Assembly: GCF_023101765.2 (NCBI RefSeq)
Contig: NC_064236.1
Location: 62,001 to 126,000 of the forward strand
Origin: Spodoptera frugiperda
Taxonomy: Eukaryota > Arthropoda > Insecta > Lepidoptera > Noctuidae
Direction of reading: 5' to 3'
Length of the DNA stretch: 64,000 nucleotides
Shown: one piece after another, positions 21,800-33,000 of the stretch
Layout: each line of letters starts with the position of its first letter
Numbering within the stretch: the stretch's first letter is position 1
Program-made: the position numbers and the translations under genes
Notes under the pieces: generated by a model
Database searches by the model: none
Told to the model about the DNA's origin: nothing
The model's input: the letters and a program-made list of their open reading frames with translations, nothing else

Positions 21800-21940
21800 T
21801 GTTAAATATATGTAACAAAATAATATAATATGTATGTAGACCTATCAATTGTTAAACTCGTTATGTGACAAGTAAAACTCCTTGTATATTGTTTATTAAA
21901 AAACGTCAGTTGATTGCAAACCATTTATAGCGTTTTATTA
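21800..21940 (+). repeat. 5' LTR of copia element
   Basis: 141 bp, starting TGTTAAATATATG and ending GCGTTTTATTA. Confidence 0.9.
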
Positions 21941-21954
21941 GGTTATGGGCCCAG
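21941..21954 (+). other. Copia primer-binding site
   Basis: GGTTATGGGCCCAG directly abuts the 5' LTR. This is the known copia-type site complementary to the middle of initiator methionine tRNA rather than its 3' end. Confidence 0.85.
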
Positions 21955-22084
21955 ATACGAAATAAAATTATATTTTCACGAACTTTTAACTTCGGTATGT
22001 TTACTAAGTAATTAGTCGACATTTTAAACTGACCAGCTATGTTAGCCAGCTATTTGAAACGGCACAGAAACTGAAAGGAACTGG

Positions 22085-23545
22085 TTTTGAAATTAACGAC
22101 CAATGGATGGGATCGCTCATGTTAGTTGGATTACTGGAGAAGTTTGTGAGGCATCCGTGGTTCAGGACGCTATAAAGACAAAAGTGTTGGATATGAGTTT
22201 TGCAGTTAAGTCGGAAGGTGCATTCATCGCATATGGTTTCCAACAAGAATTTTTTGTCAGAATGTTTGCAATCAACTCAAGATTAAGGAGATTGATAAAT
22301 GCTCAGGAGACTCTTACAGATTAAACAATGTTTTGTAACATGTGTCTAACCTCACCAGGAATTTACTATCAGTGAGTAGAATATGAATTTATTCAACATG
22401 GTTGTTTGATTTATAACTCACAGAATGATTGTATAGGCGAGCTAAAACTGGAGAATGGTGATACAGATTAAGACTGTGAAGAGTGAGTAAGTGTTGACAG
22501 CTGCAGTAAAAGTATTGAATAATACTTGGCATAGACGTTTCGGTGTGAGTTTTGATGAGAAGTGCGGCTCTAACAAAGCCAGTTGCACAGTTTGTTGCGA
22601 AAGGAAACAAACTAGGTTACCATTCCCTCAAAGTGTAAGCAAATGTCACTAGGTAAAGCCAGATATTACCTATTGTTTATAGATGACTTTAGCAGGATGT
22701 ACACAGCCTATTTTCTGAGATGGAAAATTATTTGAGGAAATGTGGTATAGTTCATCAGAAAGAAACAGTTATACACCAGAGCAATATGGAGTAAGTGAAA
22801 GGTACAACAGATTGAGTTGAGAAAACTCGTTGTTTCCTATTCGATGCTCAGTTTGAGAAATGTCTATGGGCAGAGTCTGTAAACACAGTCAACAGCAAGT
22901 ATTAAATTAAAAGTAGTATTAAAGAGAATACAACTCCTTATTAATTATGGACGGGCAGAAAGCCAAAGTTGCAAATATTTGGCAGTCCAGTAAAAAAGAA
23001 AAATGAATAAATGGGATAAAAAAGCAAAGAAGAAATTCCTAGTTGGATATTGTGAAAATATCAAGGACTATCTTTTGTATGATCCAGTAGCACGAAATAT
23101 CATTATAGCCAGGTATGTTGTTGTCATGGAAAACATAGATGACAGTTCAGCAACAATGAAGATAGGCCACCTGAAGAAGAGAGAAGAGCAAGATACCAGT
23201 GTAAGCCAGAAGGATGAGATTTTTATACCAGGGAATTCATCGAGCGACACTGATACCAGCTACTCAGATACCTTATCACCAGAGGAGATGGATCTTGTCT
23301 TCATGCAGCGTGATTCATCTACGCCAGAAAACGTGTGAGATGCAAAACAGACTACAAAGGTTATGCGAACATGTGTGCGGAAATGACAGGTGAACCAATT
23401 GCTGAAAGTGATATATTAAATTGTGCGGGAAAAGAAAGTTAACAGTAAAGGTGAAATGCATTATAGAGCCAGGCTTGTGGCTAAGGGATTTACCCAGTTG
23501 ATGAGGTTTTTTCACCAGTTTTACCAGGGTTTTGTTAAATAATAT
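22085..23545 (+). pseudogene. Copia polyprotein remnants (integrase, linker, start of RT)
   Basis: Broken by stops and shifts. Recognisable pieces are KARYYLLFIDDFSRMYTAYF (integrase core with its Asp), the open frame 23003-23338 (KKFLVGYCENIKDYLLYDP..., the segment between integrase and RT, then an acidic Ser-rich linker) and GEMHYRARLVAKGFTQ (RT start, near 23450-23500). The RT palm and RNase H are deleted. Confidence 0.8.
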
Positions 23546-23613
23546 TATGTTTTTTTTTAAACAGATTATAATATTGTTTTAGAGAGAATTTAGATTATTT
23601 TGTTAGGTCAGGG

Positions 23614-23753
23614 TGTTAAATATATGTAACAAAATAATATAATATGTATGTAGACCTATCAATTGTTAAACTCCTTATGTGATAAGTAAAACTCCTTGTA
23701 TATTGTTTATTAAAAAACGTCAGTTGATTGCAAACCATTTAAGCGTTTTATTA
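23614..23753 (+). repeat. 3' LTR of copia element
   Basis: 140 bp. Preceded by a short purine-rich AGGTCAGGG that can serve as polypurine tract. Confidence 0.9.
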
Positions 23754-24084
23754 ATTTTGTATTTATTCATGGGGTTATCCTTGTTCTTTTAGAAACCCCA
23801 AATAAAAAAAACATACGATAATAAACGATGACATCTTTTCGATCGCCATAATTACAGATTAGCGTGCAGGATGGCTTGTAATTAGCGCACAGGCTCGTAT
23901 AGTAAATAGAATATATTATTTTCGTTAAGTGATCGAAGTGTTATTTTTCATACTATAATCTATTTCTGCACCTATTAATGTCGACTTAGTTATTATTAAC
24001 CGATAAATTAATTTGCGATGTAAAAGTTCACAATGCAAACTATTTCAATATTGTTATTTAGTAATAAATGTACTTCATATTATA

Positions 24085-24952
24085 GTTGGCTCCTGTATTG
24101 AGTAAAAGGCGCATTAGGCAGGTAGGAAGTTGGTATCCTATGGAGGGTGAGACGGTACTTCACGTCGAATCAATATACTATATAATCAATATGCTGAACC
24201 TGTACCAAGCACAGGTTTGGGCCTGTATGGAGTACTCTTCCCACCTTTGGGACGGCTCGGCTAATTACCAGTTAGATGAAGTTATAGATGTCGTGTTGTC
24301 AATGTATATCAAAATTAAGTATTTAATTCAATATTACATATTTATATTAATAATAGTGAAAAGTACTTATAGGTAGATAATTTGAATACAGTTTCACCTC
24401 ATTCAAGCCGAAGCAATTACTTAGTTGGTGCTAGGATAGTTTTGAATGATTCAGAGAATCCAGTATTGATTACTTATTACAAAGATATGTTTAGGAATAC
24501 CTTTAGGTATATACCAGTTAGAAACACATCGAGAGGCGTGCCAACAGGTGGAGGCCCGGCTTCAAAGCCTCGAACACAGGCGCTAAGTTGCAAGCCTTTC
24601 AGTTTATTACCGGATACGTTTCGGAGAGTGTGCGGGGGAATTGCACAACTTGATTCCCCCTAGTCCTTTCCATAAACGAATCACAAGACAATCGGCGATG
24701 CACCACCGCTTTATGGTGGATCTCCCACCCACTCGCACGAAGCGCTTCGCTTCAAGCTTACTTTTGCGAACAGCTAGGGAGCGGAATTCTTTGTCGGAGT
24801 CTGTTTCCCGATGGTTATAACCTGGGTGACTTCAAGGCCCGAGTGAATAGATTACTTATGGGTAGACGTGATCCATCGTAGGCCGCATCATCGCTTACCA
24901 TCGGGCGAAATGGGAACCAAACGTCGATCCATAGAATATAAAAAAAGAGAAT
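24085..24952 (+). mobile_element. LINE 3' fragment (jockey/CR1-like) interrupted by a 235-bp insertion
   Basis: The left part reads LYQAQVWACMEYSSHLWDGS then ANYQL. After the insertion the same frame resumes ETHREACQQVEARLQSLEHR, then YYRIRFGECAGELHNLIPPS and, with a shift, VFPDGYNLGDFKARVNRLLM followed by a stop. These are the usual final motifs of lepidopteran LINE reverse transcriptases. Several frameshifts and a stop mark it as dead. It ends near an A-rich run at 24939-24948. Confidence 0.75.
24277..24511 (+). repeat. Insertion carrying exact copy 2 of LDH 3' UTR sequence
   Basis: 235 bp flanked by TACCAGTTAGA (24266-24276 and 24512-24522), a clean 11-bp target duplication within the LINE frame. 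Bases 24279-24511 equal 20856-21088. There is no poly(A) tail at its end. Confidence 0.85.
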
Positions 24953-26282
24953 GTGACTCGGTATCTGTCTGTGTTATGTTTACGAGTAAAGCTATATAGG
25001 TACATAGGTGCTAGCTACGGACATTTTGTCATGTGGCACGCACGGCTGTTGTTCTTTAAACCAAACTATCTCGTAAAAATAAAGAAAGAAATATTTTATT
25101 TGGTGCAGACATTCAACGGTTGTGGCGTCTCTCCCTTGGGGTAATAACGTGGCGATAGAGTATTGAGGGATAAGCATAAGCAGCCAACATAAACAATAAA
25201 ACAACTTTCGGTGTATATATTTTTTAAAATTTTGTATGTATTACGATTTTATAATATACATCAGCTTTAGACACTATGATATCTAAAAATGACACAGCGG
25301 GTAGCTGCTTCTTGATACGAAGTTGAAAATAAACAGGAACATTATTATTACAGGGCAACACTGACGCAGCACGAAGTGGAAGTTGCCAGCTACAAAAAAA
25401 AATAATAACGTGAGAGTGGTACCTTTTTGTTATACAAAACGTTCTTCTCTCACTGTTTAATGAGATCCCAACACCTGTCTTTGGTCTGTTCCCTACGAAT
25501 GCAGTTCTCGGCAAACTTGCTGGCCGCTCTAACGTTTGACCAATGTCTTACTTGGCGCGGCCACAAAGTGTGGCGACAACTACTGAATACTTGACCCCTG
25601 TAGCTGCAGGAGCAACCCCGTGCTGCGTCAGTGAAGTATACAATTGTGCGTGAGACAGTGGACAACGCCTTAATACAAGACTACTCTTTAGAACGAAGCC
25701 CATTTAATACGTAAGCCAACATCCAAGTTCCAATACATAGATCACAGATCTTTAAGGCGTTTCGTTGTAACCACTCCTGTACAACTTGGTTCCCATAATT
25801 AGTTCTGCGTTTGCAATTAACCAAAACAAAACGAACGGAATACACTAAATATAATTTAGTTCGGTCATGTGGGTTGCTTATATCCATATATTCAGTGAGC
25901 GCAGCCCTCCACGTCTATGCCATTTAGTTTAGAATTAATAAGCAGTATACAATATCTTATTGTTTCCTAATTCCTTTATAATAGTTGTCTCGTGTATTCG
26001 TATTCGACTGACATAAAAGCTTCAATTGTCCACAGTAATACTTTACTTACAATAACTAAGGTTACGAGTTACATTTGGAAAGGCGTCTGTTGAGCGGCAG
26101 AGCGCACGAGCGGCAGTGTAGCGTGTACATTGCATCGTTACATCTAGTATACAGTATACCTAGCACTAACATAATATCTCGCGCCGCGGACGGCGGTACA
26201 TCACACTACACGAACAAACAATTTGCATTTTGGTCACAAATTAAAATAAAATGATGCACTAAAACTTACTTCTATATACAAT
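24953..26282. other. Intergenic region between convergent LDH and Trio
   Basis: Two minus-strand open frames (25681-25887 and 25450-25665) share one frame and are split by a single TAG. Both contain Cys and Trp and look slightly protein-like, but I recognise no family and see no splice support. Otherwise plain AT-rich sequence. Confidence 0.4.
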
Positions 26283-26941
26283 TTTATTCATTAGTGAATA
26301 ATCAATTCATTATTAATTTAACGCGTACATACGATACAATTAGGAATAAGCATGAAAACTTCATTTTTAGCATAAATCACAGACACTTTCTTTAAAATCG
26401 GCCACTTTAGGAATATTATTTTAAAATTTATACAGGCCAAGGGGTCGTTGGTTAATTTATTGATTTAAATAAAAATAACGTCGATAACCGGTCGAGTGGC
26501 GACGCGCCGCTAGATGGCGCGCGCAGTTACCGATAACACAATGTTTCCAGTCAGCAAACAAGTCGCGAATAAAGTCCAAATAAGTAAAATACCAAACTCA
26601 ATAGGTGGGCACATTGACTATACATCAATTACAGTAAACTACGGCTTAAGAAAATATAACGTATTCCTATTGAGTGATTATTGAATAAGATCTACTTTGT
26701 TCCTTAATTACTTGCACATAAAATGTTGGCTACAACAAGGATGAGTGTTAAGCGAGCCAATGTGTTTATGTCGCTTCAAATTTAATTTCAGTTCGAGAAG
26801 CGACGCTTCACTAGTCAGATGACGAGACGTCGTCGCCGCACGCATGCGGTGGCGTGATAGTCAAGTTGCAGGATGTCAGACAAACTGTGGTTGAGCACAA
26901 TCTCCTCGAGGTGTGGAAGTAAGCACGGGTGGGCCGGCGCG
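26283..26941 (-). other. trio: Trio 3' UTR (kinase isoform), probable
   Basis: Sequence downstream of the Trio stop. On the minus strand AATAAA occurs at about 26283-26288 (complement of TTTATT), a possible poly(A) signal. No further coding signal was seen. Confidence 0.45.
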
Positions 26942-27052
26942 TCACGTGTCGTTGGGCGAGCGCAGCGCGTGCAGCACGTTGCCGTGCCCCGCCGGCCGCC
27001 GCCGGTCCAGGAACGTCTTCAGCTGCGTCGCCGACAGCGCTGTGGTGGGTGC
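26942..27052 (-). CDS. trio: Trio last coding exon: kinase C-terminal tail
   Basis: Encodes APTTALSATQLKTFLDRRRP to RSPNDT and TGA. It parallels the vertebrate tail that also ends the kinase with a Leu-Lys-x-Phe-x-x-Arg-Arg-Arg helix. Acceptor GTGTGGCAG. GC-rich. Confidence 0.85.
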   Translation of the reverse strand, partial: APTTALSATQLKTFLDRRRPAGHGNVLHALRSPNDT

Positions 27053-30000
27053 CTGCCACACAACACACAAGTGGACTACATTTAATATCAAACACTTGAG
27101 GATTCATTTCTCTAAACATTACACAATTGTAGGTTACAATGAAAACCGTCGATTGCTTAAATATGTAATTCCATTCCTGAGAACCAGTTCCAAAGCTTAC
27201 AACTGTTTACGTTTCCAAGTTTAAAAATGTATTCCGGAGTAACTACTTTGTAAAAAGTAATAGCTGTTTATTTGAATGGAGACCCCCACGGGATGCTAGG
27301 CTGAGACAAAGAGATACCGGTGCCCTACAAGAGGAACAAGGGAACCCAGCTCTCAGCTGTTTCTAGTAAAAAAACTTTCAGGTTTGCTGCACAAATATAT
27401 AATACATTACCTAATGAAATTAAAGCACTACTTACTTCTCTTCAAAACGTAACTTAAGCATTTTTTAATAATTAATAAATAAGTGTTATTATAATTTAGC
27501 TAAATTGATGATGACTGATGACAGACGAATTGTATAAGTAATAATGCGTGATGTTGTTTCTGTCAGTAAATGTCAATCTTTAGTAAGGTGTTACCACATT
27601 TCATTTCATTTCTGATTGATAAATTATCTAAATGTTAAACACAAATATTATTTTGTTCGTAAATTGTAATTATGACATTAATAATGTGAATTATGTGCAA
27701 TAACTTGGACAGAAAATTACGACTATTATCGGTAAGAGCATTATACAACGTGTAACAAAATACCCATATACATCAAGAAGCGCTGATGAAAACAGGTTGA
27801 ATAGAGTCTCTAAACGAAGCTTCAGCTTAAAATATGTTTAAAAAAAAATTTGTACCAAATACTTAGTATCGCATGGTTCTTGATTTTAAATCATGCAAAC
27901 GTGTCACAGCACTACAGGGATCACTCGCTAATATTACGAAACATTTCTTCTGTCAATCTGATCGCCTTGTACCTGTCTACCTAATTTTGAAACACGCGGC
28001 GGCTCGATTTGAAAAATTCATAACTTGGTACCATGAAAATATGAGTTAAAAAAACCCTTACCGTATCGTGTGTGTGTGCAGACACAATGTGGCCAACATG
28101 TAACTTCACATAAACACGACACCCAGAGCCAAAACAACAATTTCTGGATCACACCAAGAGATGCTCCGTGCGGGAATCGAACCCGCTACACGTTGCGCGG
28201 CACCCGATTGACCAGCCACCGCGCTAACCGCGCATTCAAAACCGTGTCAATGTGAAACCGTGCAGTAAGTTGAAAGCCACGCGAAGGTAAGTGAAGACAA
28301 ACCATTTGAGCTGTGTTAGTTGGCGTTGGGTAGTTGGTTACACAAAGTGCACTGACCTCGTCGAACCAGGGGTCCTGCAGCGCGGCGCGCGGCGCGAGGC
28401 GGCGGCCGGGCGCCGGCTCCAGCAGGCCGCGGATCATGTGCTGCGCGCGCTCGCCCACGGCGGCCCAGTGCTCCGGCGGGAAGCAGTAGTCGCACTTTAT
28501 TATGTTCGCCGTCGTCTCCTCTATCGACTCGTCCAGGAACGGGGATAACTATTTACAAACAATGAAATTCAATTAAGCGTTGATTTCCCAGCATTACAGG
28601 ATGGCCTAAAAATCCATCACCAGAATTGACAGAACAATCGTATTGAGTTACAGTAACTTCTCAATTGCCCGTTTACATATGTTTGTATGAGACACTCGTG
28701 TCTACCGACGTATGCGCAAATATTTCAATACTGAATAGTAATGGTACCATAAGTTAATCTTTGCAGCCCCGGCGAGCCCAGGCTGCAAGCCCACAGTATC
28801 CTGGTGTATTTGGTTGGTAGATATTGCCGCCCTGGCCTGACCTTACTTTACCCGCAGCCAGCTGCAGGGAACAGTTAATAACAGCCTAACAGCCTTAGCG
28901 TGCTGGAACAGACTGGCCCTCTACAGAAGTAATGGCAATAATTACCCCCGTGAGGAAGACGTAGAGGAACACGCCGGCTGCCCAGGCGTCCCACGCGGGC
29001 GCGGGCGGCCGGCCCAGCACGCACTCCGGTGGCGCGAACTCCAGCTGCGCAGGCGCAGGCGGGAGCACCTCGCGGCCAGTGTTGCCTGCCCCGCCCTCCC
29101 CTGTCTCGACTGCAGAGCCCAGGTCCACCAGCTTCAGTTGAGGCACCGACCCACCCAGCTCTACTAGCACGTTCTCGGGCTGAAACAGGTCGCAGTCAGG
29201 TTACGTTTTACAATTATTGGAAATATTAACACTGCACTATTTCTCTATTGTTATTCTTTTGATAAAACAGTCATCGTTGTGTTATTCGGCTTAGCCAAGG
29301 CCAAGAAACAAAAGTCAAAGTGTTTTGTTGTTCCAAACAACGTGTTCAATCGATATTACTCTGGTGCCGACTGACGCTACAAAATGCGATGCAAACGTAC
29401 CCTGACGTCAAGGTGTGCGACGTTGATGGAGTGCAGCCAGTCGAGCGCGGACAGCAGCTGCTTCGTGTGGTGCGCCACCATCTGCTGCGTGTACAGGTGC
29501 GGCGAGGAGGCGGCCCAGTCCAGCAGTGGGCCCCCGCTCACCATCTCCAGCACGAGAGTGTGGGCCCCCGCGCGAGGCACCTCCGGGAACAGCGCCATGG
29601 CGCGCACTACCGCGCCGTGCGCCGACCGGGAGAGGATGCGGTACTCCCGCATGGCGTCCGCGCCGCGACCGGCCAGTACCTGGGGGTTCAACGTGTTATA
29701 ATCGATGTTAACATTAACCACTGGTACAACCTGGCCTGCTGACGAAAAGCAGTTAGTTAAGAAACTTATGCTACAATAACGACGTTTACAAAATTAAAAT
29801 GCAAGCATATACTTGGGTATGTTAAAACAAGTTTCATTCCCAGTTTGACCCTTTTTTTACCCGACTGTAATTACACGGTCGTATTCAGCTGGACTTGTTG
29901 GTTTGTTCGTTTCGGTCTATTGGAATATTACGCCCTTCCTGAGCACAGTTTAATGTAATATAATTATATAACTAATCTATTTTTTTTATTTGTCTCCATT

Positions 30001-33000
30001 ATGGATATCAAACGAAATGGTGGAATAGAGGTCATTAAAGCCGTTTAACATAAATAATATAATGCAAGCCACCGACCTGTTTGAGCGCCACCCGCTGGCC
30101 GGTGCCGGTGTCCCGCGCGGCCAGCACGCGCGCGGTGCGGCCGCGGCCCACCTCCTCCTCCACGCTGTAGCGGCGCGCGAACTGCTCGCGCTGCCACGCG
30201 CCGCCGCCGCCGCACGCCGCGGGGCCCGACGCGGGCCCGGCCGCGCCGCTCCGCGCGCACACCACCCGGAAACTGTACTGTCCCGCAGGCAGCTCTTCTA
30301 GTGCCAGCGTATTGGCCGCGGCGGGGGTTTCAGTAGCTCGTCGCCACTCTCCCTCTCCCACTCGACAGTACTCGAGATGCGCAGGAGTCGCCTCGTCCCA
30401 TTGTATGACCAGGCCACCGCCAGGGTGCGCGCGCACTGCCGGCACGCCAGGCGCCCCGCCTGCCCCCACCGTCAGCCGCGCGGAACTCTGCACTCCTCCC
30501 AACTCGTTGCTGACGAGGCAACAATACACGCCGGCGTCTGACGCGCGACACGCGTGTATAGTCAAAGTTGCGAGACCGTCTGGAGTCATTGATATAGCAA
30601 ACCGACCACCGTGCCGTAGCGCATGAGTCTCGGGTGCAGTCTTGCGCCAAGACGCAGTGGCCCGAGTGGCCACAGCGCGGCACGAGATGGTGGCGGTGGC
30701 GCCCGGCGTGGCCGTCACGTCGGCCGCCGGCTCGGCCAGCTCGGGCGCGCGCAGCTCGGTGACCAGGCCGTCGGCGCCGGGCTCCGCGGGCCCGCCGCCG
30801 GCGGCGCTGCTGGCGCTGGCGCCGCGCCGCAGCTTCAGGCCCCACGGCCGCTTGGACAAGCCCTGCCACACGTGGTCAGTGTAGACGCGCTGCCGACGGG
30901 CAGGCACTGCGTCGCAAGCGTCACATGCATGCTCACCCGCGCTCCGCACCGTCGGCATCGCTCGATACATTCGTTACATATACTATTTACATCAATAAAT
31001 TAAAACTTAAAGTCAACGGCGGTTATTCCAAATCACTTAGCACATAACTAGCTGCGCGTCAGTCAATCGGCCCGCTATCACAGTCTATGTTAGAAATGCA
31101 TTCCCGTGTATATCATACCTACAACAAAAGAAATATAGACAAGCGTTAAATAAAACATGCAACAAAGAAGAACAAGCGCCCAAAGTAAATAAAATATGAA
31201 AAAGAAAACAAACAATTAGCTATACAATAAATGTGTGTGTGTGTGTGTGTGCGCGCGCACTCAAGGTAAAGCTCATAAATAAATTAACGGCAGATACAGA
31301 GATACAAGGGTAAGTTGGAAACCTGAATTTCATACACAAATCTATTTTTATAAATCCTTTCATACTACAACCACTGTCAAAATGTAAACTAACTTTCAAT
31401 AAAAAGAAAGGAAAAGAGAAAAATAAAGACTGCACCATTTACAAGAAGTGGAACGCGCTGTGACATTCGTTTTGGAACACACAAAAATGGAATAATAATA
31501 AATGTGTCTAGCGATATCTCATTGGTACCGAGATGGTGGCAAATTCAATAAATAAAAATCTAAATTTATTTAGGACGCTTACACTATACGGTGCCGCTGT
31601 GTTACTTGTATTTGTATGGTGCCTTACATGCTATGTGGATCTGGTCAGATATCGCCAATTTCGAATTTCGATTCGAAATCTCGCGAGATTAGCAGTTTTG
31701 TAAATTTATTTTACAAATAATCACAATATTTGAATAAACTAAGAAACAATTATACGATATTGAACATCACGATTTTTCACAATTAATGTGTATGCATCAA
31801 TGACCAAACACTGTCTGCACTCGTACTCTAGCAGCATTCAAACTGAACAAGAGTATCTTAGAAATACAATCGGGAGAAAATCAATAAAACATTTCCAATT
31901 GTCTGCACGCGCTAATCTCCAAAAGTAACAAATGGATTTGTATAAACCCTTTGTGTAGTTACGGGTACCAAGTTAGAGCCAGAAACTAGATTTTGAATGA
32001 ATTTCAAGTAGCTTACAACTTGTACTTTGATGTTCGTAACAAACTAAAGAAACAATCAGTCGACTCTACTACTATCGAAAAAAAAAAGAAGGAAATTTCG
32101 TGAGATCGGGATACCAGAGCTATATCTTATAGACACCAGATTAGTCCTCCTCTACATTGTAGAACAATCAAGGAAGTGTAAATGTAAGAAACCCCCCCCC
32201 CCCTACAGCCACCTGGCAGGGAGTAGGTCCAGGTAAGCTTGCTATCGAGACATAAGTTACTTATCTATTAATTAAATACTTATTTTTTCCTTCGATATTA
32301 ATTTAATGCGTCCTGATTACCTAGTGCACTTGTTATACTTACCGTCTAATTATTTATCATGAATTGTACCTAGTATCCAAGTTTAACAAGACAAATCACT
32401 ACATGGCTGGCACACACTCTGCACTCATACATACGATTATTGTAGCCAACTAATATGTAGGTGCGATTCTTAATGTGTTTGTCAAACACCACTGGCCACT
32501 AGTATCACCAGTTTTACCACCAATTTCACCAATAGTGTATTCTCTTTCTCTACTCTGCTCGAATACATTGAGAGATGCGTCGTTGTAGCCACACCATTGT
32601 GCAAACCGTTACGTATGCCGGCTCCGTTACCCTACTACGTAATTGATTTGTACTTACTAAGCGAGTGCCTACAGGTGTGGAGTCGTAGTGTAAATGGAGA
32701 ATATATTGAAGCGACAATGCACCAAGTGGCTCTTATGTCCCTACTATGTACCAGTTGTACTCATTTATGATGTCATTCACATTTTATTGGTGAAACGTGT
32801 GTACGAGTACATGAATATGATTCTCACTCATATATTTAATGATTTCGATTGAAATTCTCAGCAGGTACAAGTCTCGGGTTTAGGCGTAGTTATACTTTTA
32901 GATTAACATTCGGTGAGTGTGGCTACGTGGTGTTTGTCTTGCTATTTACTTAAATACCATTAATTATACGTTGCGTGTTGTTTGAACAACGTCATTCCAT

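Larger units (their letters stand above)
21800..23753 (+). mobile_element. Copia (Ty1) LTR retrotransposon, internally deleted
   Basis: LTRs 21800-21940 and 23614-23753 differ by two substitutions and one indel and are flanked by ATTTT on both sides (21795-21799, 23754-23758), the 5-bp duplication expected for copia. GGTTATGGGCCCAG right after the 5' LTR is the copia primer site that pairs with an internal fragment of initiator Met tRNA. The interior is only 1.67 kb against about 4.5 kb expected. It keeps shreds of integrase (LLFIDDFSRMYTAYF near 22650-22740), the integrase/RT linker and the RT start, and lacks most RT and RNase H. It is dead but fairly young. Confidence 0.92.

Noticed and set aside
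25450..25887. Minus-strand frame of about 140 codons interrupted by one TAG
   Set aside because: No recognised family, no promoter or splice evidence; such chance frames are expected in 64 kb.
28165..28240. tRNA gene
   Set aside because: B box is perfect but the acceptor and anticodon stems do not close; it fits a SINE head.
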